64,000 bases of DNA from HGM04593 sp045592125 (lineage in GTDB: Bacteria > Bacteroidota > Bacteroidia > Bacteroidales > Bacteroidaceae), in contig JAZNUE010000042.1 of assembly GCA_045592125.1 (NCBI GenBank), positions 62,001 through 126,000 on the forward strand, in the 5' to 3' direction. This document shows, one piece after another, positions 48,984-58,740 of the stretch. Each line of letters opens with the position of its first letter. The first letter of the stretch is position 1. The notes under the pieces are model-generated. The model searched no databases and had not been told where the DNA came from. It saw only the letters and a program-made list of their open reading frames with translations. The position numbers and the translations under genes are program-made.

Positions 48984-49604
48984 TTACATTATCGGGAACC
49001 ATACGAACACCGCTGCGTCCCACAAGGCATGCGATATTATTATTGCAGCGAAGCGCTCGGGGAACAGGCGATAGAGCAGGCCCCATGCCGCGCCGGCTAC
49101 CATTGCTGCCATAACAAGCATAAAGTTGAATGACCCTGCATGCACTACGGTATATATGAGTGTCGTCACCACAAATCCGGCGTCCTTGTTCCAGTGGTCC
49201 GAAAGGCTCTGCTGCACATACCCGCGCCAGAAAATCTCTTCGGCAGGCCCTATTAGCAGCAGCAACAGCGCTGTCAGCACCCATGGCGATTCGCCCTCCT
49301 TCATCCCGTATATGGTGTCGACCTGCGGGCGTGCAAAGTCAAACATGAGCTGCGAGAGCTTGTCGCCCAGCCAGAATACGCCCCACAGCGCTGCTGCTAT
49401 TGCAATGCCCAGCAAGATGTCGGTTGGCGTTATGTGCACTCTTTTCCACCATCCAGGAGCAAAGCAGGTGGCAAGCAGCGACAGCACGCATGCCGAACCG
49501 GTCATTGCCCACCAGAAGTTCAGGTGCGGGGCGGTCCATGGACTGAACATCACAGTCCATAGCACTGCGGCAAGTATTATTGTAAAAGTGACTTTGCGTG
49601 TCAT
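48984..49604 (-). CDS. CPBP family intramembrane glutamic endopeptidase
   Basis: 206 residues with about six hydrophobic segments. The active-site pair EEIFWRGYVQ (Glu122-Glu123, Arg127) and the histidine-containing segments VHAGSFNF (His155) and SHALWD (His192) match the CPBP/Abi family (CaaX protease and bacteriocin processing). Substrate unknown; members process prenylated proteins, bacteriocins or regulators. Its start overlaps the upstream prenyltransferase gene by four bases, and the pairing with a UbiA prenyltransferase may reflect membrane-lipid-linked chemistry (inference). Confidence 0.88.
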   Translation of the reverse strand: MTRKVTFTIILAAVLWTVMFSPWTAPHLNFWWAMTGSACVLSLLATCFAPGWWKRVHITPTDILLGIAIAAALWGVFWLGDKLSQLMFDFARPQVDTIYGMKEGESPWVLTALLLLLIGPAEEIFWRGYVQQSLSDHWNKDAGFVVTTLIYTVVHAGSFNFMLVMAAMVAGAAWGLLYRLFPERFAAIIISHALWDAAVFVWFPIM

Positions 49605-50491
49605 ATCAGGGCGGGTATAATGAATGACATCGTAAGCAACAGGCCGAACATGAGCTGCAGCTGTGCTGTCTTCTCGTCAATGCCAATAACGGCCTTCATG
49701 CCTTCTGCCGGAAGCCTTAATGCGGCACGGCAGTTCTCTATGGCCGGTTTCAGGGCTACCGCCACTGCTAGCGACCACCATGGCATAGCGCCGTACACGG
49801 CGGCAGCCAGCACCACGGCGAACGGCAGCAGCATCTCGGCGACGTATACCCACGCCGAGAGGCGCTTGCCCATGAGCATTGCCAGAGTGTGTATGCCGGC
49901 ACGCCCGTCCTGCTCAATGTCGCGCGAATTGTTTATGTGCAGTATGCCCACGGTTATTAGGCCAATGGGCAGCATGAGCCATACGGTATCCCAGCACACA
50001 TGTCCAAGAACGGCATATGAGGTTCCCGTTATGGGCAGTACGGAGTAGGTGAGGAAGATATCTGCGTCGCCAAGCGCATGATACTTGAGCCAAGGGTACC
50101 CCATTATGAGCACAAGGCCTGCCAGGCCAAAGTAAAGCAGCTCTATGCCTGTACACAGCATTAGGCCGATACCGGCTGCTGCAGCAATGGCAAGCAGGGC
50201 TAATGAGAACACTTTTATCTCGCTGGCCCTGAACTCGCCGCTTACAATGGATGTGCCTCCAATGGTATCCTCGCGGTCAACGCCCCTCTTGTAGTCCTTA
50301 TAGTCGCTCCAGCAGTTTGCTGCTGCATGGAAAAGTACAATATCCACCAGGGCCCATAGCCCCAGAAACCAGTTTACTGGCCAGCCCAGCCAGTAAAGGT
50401 ATGCGCATGTGACAAGTACTGGCATGGCCGAGGCCGGGAATGACCACGGGCGTGTTGCAATAATCCAGGATTTAATGCTATGTCTTTTCAT
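49601..50491 (-). CDS. UbiA-family prenyltransferase (probably MenA-type)
   Basis: 296 residues, about eight membrane segments. The N-terminal ATRPWSFPASAMPVLVTCAY resembles the MenA start (RPxTLPAxxxPVxVG). The first Asp-rich motif lies in NCWSDYKDYKRGVDRED and the second in NNSRDIEQDGRAG, both binding Mg-diphosphate. Most likely product: 1,4-dihydroxy-2-naphthoate polyprenyltransferase of menaquinone synthesis; another UbiA substrate is not excluded. First gene of the operon, overlapping the CPBP gene by four bases. Confidence 0.82.
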   Translation of the reverse strand: MKRHSIKSWIIATRPWSFPASAMPVLVTCAYLYWLGWPVNWFLGLWALVDIVLFHAAANCWSDYKDYKRGVDREDTIGGTSIVSGEFRASEIKVFSLALLAIAAAAGIGLMLCTGIELLYFGLAGLVLIMGYPWLKYHALGDADIFLTYSVLPITGTSYAVLGHVCWDTVWLMLPIGLITVGILHINNSRDIEQDGRAGIHTLAMLMGKRLSAWVYVAEMLLPFAVVLAAAVYGAMPWWSLAVAVALKPAIENCRAALRLPAEGMKAVIGIDEKTAQLQLMFGLLLTMSFIIPALI

Positions 50492-50548
50492 TCTGTCTTG
50501 ATGGTTGCTGATGTTTCAGTGTATAGACGGATTGCCAATTATTACAGG

Positions 50549-50592
50549 CTAAAAGGAACTGTGCCAAGAAATTATGGCACGGTTCCTTTTAG
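50549..50592 (-). terminator. Terminator of the C1A protease gene
   Basis: An 18-base stem, CTAAAAGGAACTGTGCCA (50549-50566) with TGGCACGGTTCCTTTTAG (50575-50592) and one wobble pair, 6 bases after the protease stop codon. On the minus strand the 3' arm ends CCTTTTAG. Confidence 0.75.
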
Positions 50593-50597
50593 CACGG

Positions 50598-53500
50598 TTA
50601 CTTGACCAGGTATTTCTTGCCTCCTATGATGTATATTCCAGGAGCGCTAATGCTCTCTATCCTGCGGCCCTGGAGGTCGTAGATAGCATTGCTTTCGCCG
50701 TGTCCTGTAATCTCGGTCACGCACTCAATTGATGTCGCGTCCTCATAGTTCGCGTCAAGATACTCAGTGTTGCCGGGCATAGGGTCGGTGTTGAGGCAGA
50801 ATACTCCTCTTGAGAGTCCCCATGCGTCGCCATCGGGACCGAAACCGCTACGGGCACCGTCATGCCCGTTGCCTGTGCGGTCAATAACGTCGCCGCCGGC
50901 CTGGTTGAAGTCATAGTATAGCATGAGGCCGCTGCATGCGGCAGGGTTCTCTATCGGTGCGTTGCACACTGCTAGCAGGGCGTCGTCCTTGACTACGCTG
51001 CTCCATACACGGAACTCGTCAATCTGCCCGTTCATGTTCGCTCCGTCATAGCCTATTGCCAGTGTGCTGAGCCCGGGTATGTATGCGTTGGACGATACAT
51101 AGCTTGCCGAGAAATACTTGCCGTCGCGGTAGTAGCGGACAAAACCGTTGTCAAGGATTGCTGCATAGTGATGCCACTCGTTGGCAATTACGTATCCTGG
51201 CTGGCTCTTGCCCGCGTATCCGTTGGCGTAGAGCGACATCACGCCCTGGTTATCGGTGTCGATGAGGAAAGTTGCCTCGCTGTGGCCTATACCCAGACAT
51301 CTCTCAGTGAGCTGGGCCGGGCGCATCCACCACTCGACGGTGAGCACGTTCCTTTGTCCTGTGGAGAACGGCGCTGTCACCTTGGCGTTGCCTCCAAAGC
51401 TAAGTCCGTTCTTGCTGTCGGCATTGCATACAATGATTGCGCGCTCGCGGGTTGCTGTGCCCGAACCAATCTCGTTGCGTGCATTGAGCGTTACGTTATA
51501 TACACCGCAGACTGCAGGGGTGAGGCTGCTGTGCTGCCCGTTAATGATATATGTCTTGGTCTTGTCTGTGCTCTCTACAACCCATTCCCACTCTGTCGGG
51601 TGGAATCTTGACATGTCCTTCAGGTATGTCTTCTCGCCCTTCATTATTACGGCCGGGGTGATCTCGAATGCTGCTACAGGCTCCGATTCAAGGACGTTCA
51701 CGACTACTGTCGATGTTGCGCTGTTGGCACCGGTAAAGGAGGTTGCCTTGAGTGTCACGGTCTGTTCGCCTGTGTCGTTGAATGCAGCGTTTGCATGCAT
51801 GCCATATGCTTTTTCGGTGTCGGAACCAGTGATGGTCCACTCATACATTACGCCGAAAGCGGGATTGTCAATAATTAAAGATACCTTCTCGCCCATTATT
51901 ACCGGGTCCTTGCTTACATGGAATGTCGCGTCAATGGGTTTCTCGGGAAGCACGTTTATTGTCAGTTCGCTGGTTACGCTGTTCCCGTTGCCATCCTCGG
52001 CCACAAGCGATACCTTCTGCTCGCCTGCGGTCTTGAATGTTACAGAGGGCTCAATAATCTGGACATTCTCCATGCCTGCATCCTCAATTGTCCACTTTAG
52101 TGCTGCAACGGCATCGCTGTATGTTGCGCTCAGTTTCACTGGAATTCCTGCATATACTTCGCCGCTTACAGCGTCAATGCTTGCGGTGAGGGTGCTTGTA
52201 GGGCTGGTAAGCACAACGTCGCTTGTGGCTGCCTCGTAGCTGTTGTTGAGTATCTCGGCGTGGTTGCCGCTGATGTACTCGCGCAGCATCTGCCTGCCGT
52301 CAACGGTAATGAGGTCGCCCTTGTAGTATGCGATGAGCCCGTCGGGCTTTATCTCGCCCGAGTACTGGAACTTCCTTCCGCTGGATACTTCGCTTGCGGT
52401 ACGTGCCCTGTTCCATATGCGTATCTCGTCATAGCATGCGTCCTGCGCGTTGTTGTCGCTGCCAGCCGAGAATACAAGGTCGCCGAATCCGCCTATGCCT
52501 TTATACAAGGCCGATGTCTTGGTGCCGCGGCTCCTTCCGTCGATGTATACGGTCATCTTGCCTCCCTTTACAGTAATCGCAACATGTGTCCATTTGCCCG
52601 TCTTGAGGTAACTTGGTGTTGTTATGCGGTTGTTTGTGTCCCAGCCTGCGGTGAAACCGCCGTTGGCATTGGCGTGCATCATGAATGTGCCCCAGCCCGG
52701 ACCGGCGCTCTGGTTCCAGTCGGCAAGTGAATTAGGCTTCATGTAGAACTCGATTGTCACGTCCTCGAGCCTGTTGTCAAATATGCCAGGAATCTTGAAT
52801 CCCGACTTCTTGAAGTTGACAGCAGCATTCTCCTCCTCGTAGGCAATAGGTGCCGTTACGCTGCTCTTCTGCGACTCTATGCCGCCCTCGTATGCCGCCG
52901 TTACACTGTATGAGCCGTCTACTGTGCCTGCCTTTGAAACATCGTAGCTGAATGTTTCTGGCGATACCTCGGCAATCCTTGTGCCTTCTTTGTATATGCT
53001 GTATCTCTCAATCTTGTTTGTAGATGGCAGGGGCGCCTTCCACTTGAGGGTGCTGCCAGCGAGCGATACATTCTGCGGCGCATAATAGGGCTCGCCGTAT
53101 ACAACAACAGAGATTATAGTCTTGTTGCCGGCGCTCTTAATCTCCATCTTGCCGCCAGGGAGGGTAAACGGTGTCTCTGTTCCCTTCTCGTTGTATTCAT
53201 AATCTATGATAGAGGCATTGTAGATGTTGCCGCTGCCCCTGCCTGTCCTCTTTGTCTCAATGATGAAGAAATATTTAAGAGGCATGCTGCGCTCGTATCC
53301 AGCAGTGAGGTCGGTGAGGTCATATCCAAACTCCATCGGCTCGGTGTGGAGCTTGCCGTCGGCCCAGCGTCCGAGCATGGGAACCTCGGGTGCGGGACTG
53401 GTGTTGCCGTAGTTTCCGTCACCGGCATACTTGAAGTGCTCGAACTCGACAGTCCTCTCAGGCGCTGTGGCGTTGATGTCGGCCGATATGCCTGCCGAGA

Positions 53501-54590
53501 GCTTTATTTCGCTACGGCGTGAGTAGTCCATCTCAAGCTTGATTGTGCGCAGAGGTCGGTAATCCTTGCGCACCTTGTATATCTCGGGTGTCCACCAGTT
53601 CTCGGCAAATGTGCCGTTGCTGTTGAACGATGCACCGCCGTATGCGTACGGGCAGTAGATGAAACCGCTGTTGCCCCACCATGTGCCCCATGAGTTCACG
53701 AGAATCCATGCTCCTACCTCGTCTTTGCTTGTCTCGCCTGCGACGCCGTTGCCGTCAAGGTCAAACTCAATGCGGTCGTCATAGCCTACTATTGTCATGG
53801 CATGGTCAACCTGTGTGCCCCATGCCTTCACGTACTTCATGCCAACAACACCTGCACTCTTATTGGCCGCAGTGCTCGGGATTACGGCGTTGTAGTTGCC
53901 GCCAGCGCTGGCAAGGCCGATACCGCATATGCCGCCGGCCTGGAAACTAGTGTCGCCATTGTGGTTCCACAGCCAGTTCTTGACTGCCTCGCGGCCTTCT
54001 TCGGTTTCTACGCTGACGGGGAAGTTCGAAGGCTCGAGCATGCGGTTGTGCATGGCCTCGAACCACTTGCTGTATCCCTGCATCCAGCCGAAATCATTGT
54101 CGGCGCAGTCCTGGTAACCGAAGAGTGATGAGTATGTCTGTCCGCCGTAAGTAAGTGCCGAAGGCACGCCAACACTTGTCACGAACTCGTTCTTGCCTGA
54201 ATTGCCGTTAGTGAGCAGCCACACGAAGTGCGAAGGGTAGTAGTTCCTCTGCATTTTTCCGTTGAGGTTGCGGTAGGCGTTCAGCTCATAGGTGAACATG
54301 TAGCAGATACGTGATGCCGAGCCGCATGAGCCTCCGTCCTGGTTGAATACAGGCGGGAAGAACTTGAGCTCGGCGTTGTTTACATAGGCCGGTCTTTGCC
54401 CGGCTGGAACAGCGTCGGCGCGTGCTGCGCTCTTCTGCATGGAAGCGTACTGCATGAGCGACCAGTCGGGGTTGGTCTTGTCACTGTAATCGGGGTATTT
54501 CTCCCGGTTTACGTCTGTCTGTGCGCTCAAGGCCATTGGCAGGGCCAAGGCAAGCGCAAGAATTGTCCTAAAGTGTCTGATTGCTGTCAT
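50598..54590 (-). CDS. Large secreted C1A (papain-like) cysteine protease with LamG/PKD domains and T9SS tail
   Basis: 1330 residues. Signal peptide 1-23 (ending LSAQ). The N-terminal protease domain has the papain triad context: Gln84, Cys89 (FNQDGGSCGSAS), His263 (VDHAMTIVGYDD) and Asn299 (NSWGTWWGNSGF), with an EF-hand-like loop DLDGNGVAGETSKDE between. Two concanavalin/LamG-like beta-jelly-roll domains (VTIEFYMKPNS..., TVEWWMRPAQ...) flank two or three PKD/Ig-like repeats. The last residues (NAIYDLQGRRIES ... GIYIIGGKKYLVK) form a type IX sorting tail. Expected role: extracellular protein breakdown with carbohydrate or matrix attachment. Ends in a strong terminator. Confidence 0.92.
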   Translation of the reverse strand: MTAIRHFRTILALALALPMALSAQTDVNREKYPDYSDKTNPDWSLMQYASMQKSAARADAVPAGQRPAYVNNAELKFFPPVFNQDGGSCGSASRICYMFTYELNAYRNLNGKMQRNYYPSHFVWLLTNGNSGKNEFVTSVGVPSALTYGGQTYSSLFGYQDCADNDFGWMQGYSKWFEAMHNRMLEPSNFPVSVETEEGREAVKNWLWNHNGDTSFQAGGICGIGLASAGGNYNAVIPSTAANKSAGVVGMKYVKAWGTQVDHAMTIVGYDDRIEFDLDGNGVAGETSKDEVGAWILVNSWGTWWGNSGFIYCPYAYGGASFNSNGTFAENWWTPEIYKVRKDYRPLRTIKLEMDYSRRSEIKLSAGISADINATAPERTVEFEHFKYAGDGNYGNTSPAPEVPMLGRWADGKLHTEPMEFGYDLTDLTAGYERSMPLKYFFIIETKRTGRGSGNIYNASIIDYEYNEKGTETPFTLPGGKMEIKSAGNKTIISVVVYGEPYYAPQNVSLAGSTLKWKAPLPSTNKIERYSIYKEGTRIAEVSPETFSYDVSKAGTVDGSYSVTAAYEGGIESQKSSVTAPIAYEEENAAVNFKKSGFKIPGIFDNRLEDVTIEFYMKPNSLADWNQSAGPGWGTFMMHANANGGFTAGWDTNNRITTPSYLKTGKWTHVAITVKGGKMTVYIDGRSRGTKTSALYKGIGGFGDLVFSAGSDNNAQDACYDEIRIWNRARTASEVSSGRKFQYSGEIKPDGLIAYYKGDLITVDGRQMLREYISGNHAEILNNSYEAATSDVVLTSPTSTLTASIDAVSGEVYAGIPVKLSATYSDAVAALKWTIEDAGMENVQIIEPSVTFKTAGEQKVSLVAEDGNGNSVTSELTINVLPEKPIDATFHVSKDPVIMGEKVSLIIDNPAFGVMYEWTITGSDTEKAYGMHANAAFNDTGEQTVTLKATSFTGANSATSTVVVNVLESEPVAAFEITPAVIMKGEKTYLKDMSRFHPTEWEWVVESTDKTKTYIINGQHSSLTPAVCGVYNVTLNARNEIGSGTATRERAIIVCNADSKNGLSFGGNAKVTAPFSTGQRNVLTVEWWMRPAQLTERCLGIGHSEATFLIDTDNQGVMSLYANGYAGKSQPGYVIANEWHHYAAILDNGFVRYYRDGKYFSASYVSSNAYIPGLSTLAIGYDGANMNGQIDEFRVWSSVVKDDALLAVCNAPIENPAACSGLMLYYDFNQAGGDVIDRTGNGHDGARSGFGPDGDAWGLSRGVFCLNTDPMPGNTEYLDANYEDATSIECVTEITGHGESNAIYDLQGRRIESISAPGIYIIGGKKYLVK

Positions 54591-54641
54591 AAGTCTTTTA
54601 TTTTTTCTTAGTTTTTAAAGGTATCAAGGACCATTAAGGCC

Positions 54642-56684
54642 TTATTCTACTACAATCTCATCGGTGAACAGCCAGCCGCGCTGCGGGCCGCACTTGGCCT
54701 GGTAGCGCACGTAGCGTGCATTGCTCTTGCCGCTCCATCCGTAGTTCTTGAAGGAGAGACCCTCGTCGCGTACTACTTCGTGCTCAATGCGTGCAAGCTC
54801 GTTGAACATGACGCTGTCGCTTGAAACGGATATTGTAACCTCGGCGGGGAACCACACGTCGGGGATGCACATCTGCATGAAATCGGCAGAGACGCTGCTG
54901 ATTTCCTTCTCCTCGCCAAGGTCAATGACAACGTCTACGCCGCCGCGTATGAAACCTTGCCACTTTCCGTCCATATATGTCCAGCCGCCGCATATGCCGT
55001 CGGTGAGCGCTGTAGCGCCGCCAGCATTGTATTTCTCATTGAATGGCGCTGCGGCAGAATAGGCCGCGGCCTTGCCTTTTGCCAGGTGCTCTGCAGGCGC
55101 CAGGGCTTCCTTGCGCTGGCCGTACTCGTTCTCAAGGTCAAAGGCATTATAGCCCTTCGCGCGCAATCTGTTCACTGCCCAGGTTGCCCTTTGCCTGAAC
55201 TCGCTGTAGTCGCGTTCGGCCGGGTTTCTCCAGCCAATCTCGGCAAGCGCGAGAATGCGCGGGTAAATCATGTATTCAACCAGTTCTTCGGTCGGTATGT
55301 ACTCTACCCACAGGTTGCCCTGGACACCGTAGATAAGCTTTGCCTGCTCCTCGCCGAGTCCTTCAACCGGGTTGTATGAGTATACTTTCTCAAGAGGCAT
55401 GTACGGGCCGAAAGCCATCGGCTGCGTGTGAGGCGCGTCCTGGTATGAGTCGAGATAGCAGTAGCTGCCGGGTGTCATTATTGCCTTGTGCCCGCTTTCA
55501 GCAGCAGCAAGGCCCCCTTCGGTACCGCGCCATGACATTACTGTGGCGTTTGGTGCCAGGCCGCCGTCAAGTATCTCGTCCCAGCCGATAATCTGCCTGC
55601 CCTTGCTGTTCACGAACCTCTCAATGCGCTGTATGAGGTAGCTCTGCAGCTCGTCCACATCCTTCAGGCCCTCCTCCTTCATGCGCTTCTGGCAGAGCGG
55701 GCATGTGGGCCAGCTGGCCTTGCCTGCCTCGTCTCCGCCAATGTGTATGTATTCCGATGGGAAGAGCTCCATTACTTCGGTGAGCACGTTCTCAAGGAAC
55801 TCGTATGTCTTCTCGTTGCCTACGCAGAAGTCGGCCTGCCTGTATGGCTCGTGCGTGCATGATAGTTCGGGGTATGCGGTCAGGACCTCCTCGCTGTGTG
55901 CTGGCATTTCAATCTCGGGGATAATTGTGACATAGCGGTCGGCCGCGTATTTCACCAGCTCACGTATGTCGTCCTGTGTGTAGTAGCCGCCATGGGCCTC
56001 GGGAGTGCCCTCCTCGGCGTAGAGACGGTCGCCGAACCACCAGTCTTTCCACAGCTGATGGCTGCGCCATGCTGCAAGCTCTGTCAGGCGCGGGTACTTC
56101 TTTATCTCAATGCGCCAGCCTGCAGCGTCGGTGAGGTGCAGGTGCAGGCGGTTCATCTTGAAGTGGGCAATTGCGTCAATCTGCTTCTTTATGAACTCCT
56201 TGCTAAAGAAGTGGCGGCTTACGTCGAGCATGAGGCCGCGGTAGGCGAACTGCGGTTCGTCTACAATTACACCTGCAGGGAGAGTGCCCTCGGGCCCATG
56301 CAACTGGACCAGTGTCTGCACACCGTAGAAGAGTCCTGCACCGCTCGGAGCTGTAATAGAAATCTTGTCGGGGGCACTCTCTATGCGATAGCCTTCGGGC
56401 GATGTTATGCCATCTACAGGGGCCACCTCCAGACGAAGGGTCTTCCTGCTCTTCTTTACAAGATGTAGGGGAGAGGCCTCAAGGACTTCCGTAAGTATTC
56501 TCTTCTCTTCCTCGCCTGCAACAATTTCCAGCGCGAAGCGTTCGTCAAATACAAAGTCCTTGTTCTTGAGCCCAACGCTCTTTGCCATTGGGAGTACTTT
56601 GCTAGTGGTAGTTGCGGTCTCTTCAACGTGCGCGCACGCGCATAGTAAAGAAAGGACTAGTGCATAGTTGATGAGTCTTTTCAT
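54642..56684 (-). CDS. Beta-N-acetylhexosaminidase, GH20, lipoprotein
   Basis: 680 residues; signal peptide with a lipobox LCAC (Cys17). The GH20 non-catalytic N-terminal domain covers about 30-145, then the catalytic TIM barrel with RGLMLDVSRHF, RLHLHLTDAAGWR, IPEIEMPAHS and the catalytic pair Asp318-Glu319 in HIGGDEAGK. Residues about 560-680 form an F5/8C-like carbohydrate-binding domain (FIRGGVDVVIDLGEE, ARYVRYQAKC). The enzyme releases terminal N-acetylhexosamines from host or fungal glycans at the cell surface. A TATATTTG -7 element lies at 56726-56733. It precedes the C1A protease gene with a 51-base gap. Confidence 0.94.
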   Translation of the reverse strand: MKRLINYALVLSLLCACAHVEETATTTSKVLPMAKSVGLKNKDFVFDERFALEIVAGEEEKRILTEVLEASPLHLVKKSRKTLRLEVAPVDGITSPEGYRIESAPDKISITAPSGAGLFYGVQTLVQLHGPEGTLPAGVIVDEPQFAYRGLMLDVSRHFFSKEFIKKQIDAIAHFKMNRLHLHLTDAAGWRIEIKKYPRLTELAAWRSHQLWKDWWFGDRLYAEEGTPEAHGGYYTQDDIRELVKYAADRYVTIIPEIEMPAHSEEVLTAYPELSCTHEPYRQADFCVGNEKTYEFLENVLTEVMELFPSEYIHIGGDEAGKASWPTCPLCQKRMKEEGLKDVDELQSYLIQRIERFVNSKGRQIIGWDEILDGGLAPNATVMSWRGTEGGLAAAESGHKAIMTPGSYCYLDSYQDAPHTQPMAFGPYMPLEKVYSYNPVEGLGEEQAKLIYGVQGNLWVEYIPTEELVEYMIYPRILALAEIGWRNPAERDYSEFRQRATWAVNRLRAKGYNAFDLENEYGQRKEALAPAEHLAKGKAAAYSAAAPFNEKYNAGGATALTDGICGGWTYMDGKWQGFIRGGVDVVIDLGEEKEISSVSADFMQMCIPDVWFPAEVTISVSSDSVMFNELARIEHEVVRDEGLSFKNYGWSGKSNARYVRYQAKCGPQRGWLFTDEIVVE

Positions 56685-56725
56685 ATTATAGGTGTCATGT
56701 TTGCGCCTTCTATGGCAACTAACCG

Positions 56726-56846
56726 CAAATATAATGATAAATTTATTTAATATGCGCTGCTTGCTGCTAATTTCTTTCTGGTTTGCCTGAACGCTTGATT
56801 TTTGGGTGGATATGGCGCTTCTTTTTATATATTTTCAGTAACTTTG
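56726..56846. promoter_or_regulatory. Divergent promoters for GH20 (-) and DUF697 (+) genes
   Basis: TATATTTG on the minus strand at 56726-56733, 42 bases from the GH20 start; TAACTTTG on the plus strand at 56839-56846, 28 bases from the DUF697 start. Both fit TAnnTTTG. Confidence 0.55.
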
Positions 56847-56874
56847 CTATCATTAATGAAAAACATGGATATTT

Positions 56875-57783
56875 ATGGATGAAACGGCCAAGGACCGTAG
56901 GGGCAGGAAAGTCATGATAGGCGCCATTGCCGGTGCCGTGCTCCTGATAATGCTGGTTGTGATTGGAAACGTTGTCAGCATTGGCGACAAGATTTACAGT
57001 GTACATCCAGTGCTGGCATATCTGTTCTATCTACTGGTGACGCTTCTGCTGATGTGGCTTGTCGTGCTGCCTGTTGTGAGGGTGGTAACTGCTCCGCCGC
57101 TGAATGGACTGAGCGCAAAAAGGCTTGAAGGCTGTACTCCGCGGCAGCTCGATGAGTATGTAAAGGAGATTAGGAAGAGTGTCAGGCTCACAAATGAGGA
57201 GGAAAGGGAACTCCAGAATGAGAGCGGGAGGAAGGATGTCCTGGAGAGAATTATTGCTTGCCGTTATGCCAGGATGGAGGATGTTGTGAGGAATTCGGCA
57301 GTCTCAAGCTTCGCGGTAACCGCCATCTCGCAGAACGGGAGCCTTGACTTCATATCAAATATTGCCATTAACTTCAAGATGATAAATTCGGTAGTAATGC
57401 AGCTAGGCAGGCGCCCGTCCCTTAACCAGCTGCTGAGACTGTATGTATCGGTCTTCTCTTCGTCCTTGATTGTCACTGCCGTTGACGAGATAGTAGAGGA
57501 GATTGATTTCTCTGCCATCCTGAAGAATCTTGGAATAGCAGGCAAGGCCTTGGGCGTAGTGCTGCCTTCGGCCATGAATGGCCTGATGAATGCTTTTGTA
57601 ACCCTGAAGGTGGGGTATGCCACAATCAAGTATATCGAGCAGGGGGCAGCGGGGTGCAATAAGGAAGAGATAAGGAGATTCGCTGTCAAGTCGGCGGGGA
57701 GCAAGATTCTTTCTGTGGGAAAGGATGGCGTGCTTGTAGCGACAAAGAAGCTTGGCAATATCTTCAAGAAAGTGATTTCCTGA
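56875..57783 (+). CDS. DUF697-family membrane protein
   Basis: 302 residues with two N-terminal hydrophobic segments (about 14-32 and 42-68), then a cytosolic part. The block FAVTAISQNGSLDFISNIAINFKMINSVVMQLGRRPS matches the DUF697/YcjF pattern. Function is unknown; related proteins accompany GTPases, but no GTPase gene is nearby. Own promoter and terminator, so monocistronic. Confidence 0.8.
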   Translation: MDETAKDRRGRKVMIGAIAGAVLLIMLVVIGNVVSIGDKIYSVHPVLAYLFYLLVTLLLMWLVVLPVVRVVTAPPLNGLSAKRLEGCTPRQLDEYVKEIRKSVRLTNEEERELQNESGRKDVLERIIACRYARMEDVVRNSAVSSFAVTAISQNGSLDFISNIAINFKMINSVVMQLGRRPSLNQLLRLYVSVFSSSLIVTAVDEIVEEIDFSAILKNLGIAGKALGVVLPSAMNGLMNAFVTLKVGYATIKYIEQGAAGCNKEEIRRFAVKSAGSKILSVGKDGVLVATKKLGNIFKKVIS

Positions 57784-57806
57784 TGTCTCGGCAAGCAGCG
57801 GTGCTG

Positions 57807-57848
57807 GCGGGAGTGTGTACGCAAGGTGCACGCTCCCGCTTTTTTGTT
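57807..57848 (+). terminator. Intrinsic terminator of the DUF697 gene
   Basis: GCGGGAGTGTG (57807-57817) pairs with CACGCTCCCGC (57829-57839); TTTTTTGTTC follows. Confidence 0.9.
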
Positions 57849-57900
57849 CTTTTTTTGAAAAAAAGTTCCTTTTTGCTTGGAAAATAAAATATATGTGTTT

Positions 57901-57933
57901 TATATTTGCAGTGTACTATTAAACTAATACACT
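57901..57933 (+). promoter_or_regulatory. Promoter and candidate GntR operator of the ABC-GntR operon
   Basis: The -7 element TATATTTG occupies 57901-57908. AGTGTA (57910-57915) and TACACT (57928-57933) form a dyad that covers the expected start site and abuts the ATG at 57934. The operon encodes its own GntR/YtrA-like regulator, so this is a likely autoregulatory site. Confidence 0.6.
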
Positions 57934-58734
57934 ATGATTGAAGTCAAGAATCTCTCTTTCGCCTATTCCACGGAGAAGGTCCTGGATAATATAAGCACTG
58001 TATTCGGCCCGGGCAGGATATATGGCCTGCTTGGCGCCAACGGTGTGGGCAAAAGCACCATGTTCAAGCTCCTGTGCGGGCTGCTCACTACAAGGCAGGG
58101 TACCATTGAGATTGACGGCTGCTCGCCAGCAGGGCGCAGGCCGAGTTTCCTCTCCAAGATATTCTATGTGCCTGAGGATTTCGAGGGTCCCGACATGCCA
58201 ATAAGCAACTATGCTGCCGGCGTGTCCCAGTTCTATCCCAATTATGACAATGCGCTGTTCGGCCGCCTGCTGTCAGAGTTTGAGATTGACGCCAGCCGCA
58301 GGTTCACGTCGCTATCCCTTGGCCAGCGCAAGAGGGCAATCCTTGCTCTAGCCCTGTCGCTGAGGACCGATTACCTTTTCCTTGACGAGCCTACTAACGG
58401 GCTAGATATCCCGAGCAAGGCCGAGTTCCGCAAGATGGTTGCCGCTGCAATGGACGAACGGCGCACAATAATCATCTCCACCCATCAGGTAAGGGATGTA
58501 GAGAACCTGCTCGACCATATCATGATTCTTGACAAGCGTGCCGTGCTGCTTGACAAGAGCGTGAGCGAGATTCAGAGCGAGTATACCTTTGACATTACGG
58601 CAAGTGTTCCCGAGGGTGCACTCTATGTTGAACCGGGCCTTGGCGGCTGCTGTTCGATAAGCAAGAACACCACGGGCGAGGAAAGCCGCATAAACATTGA
58701 ACTATTGTTCAACTACATTAACTCAATAAAGTAA
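57934..58734 (+). CDS. ABC transporter ATP-binding protein
   Basis: 266 residues. Walker A GANGVGKST (about 33-41), Q-loop region VPEDFEGP, signature SLGQRKR (about 128-134), Walker B YLFLDEPTNGLD and switch STHQ. It powers a membrane complex with the permease encoded 6 bases downstream. The arrangement of ATPase, permease and GntR regulator matches YtrA-type cassettes that respond to cell-wall or antibiotic stress in other bacteria; the substrate is unknown. Confidence 0.92.
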   Translation: MIEVKNLSFAYSTEKVLDNISTVFGPGRIYGLLGANGVGKSTMFKLLCGLLTTRQGTIEIDGCSPAGRRPSFLSKIFYVPEDFEGPDMPISNYAAGVSQFYPNYDNALFGRLLSEFEIDASRRFTSLSLGQRKRAILALALSLRTDYLFLDEPTNGLDIPSKAEFRKMVAAAMDERRTIIISTHQVRDVENLLDHIMILDKRAVLLDKSVSEIQSEYTFDITASVPEGALYVEPGLGGCCSISKNTTGEESRINIELLFNYINSIK

Positions 58735-58740
58735 GCAGCC

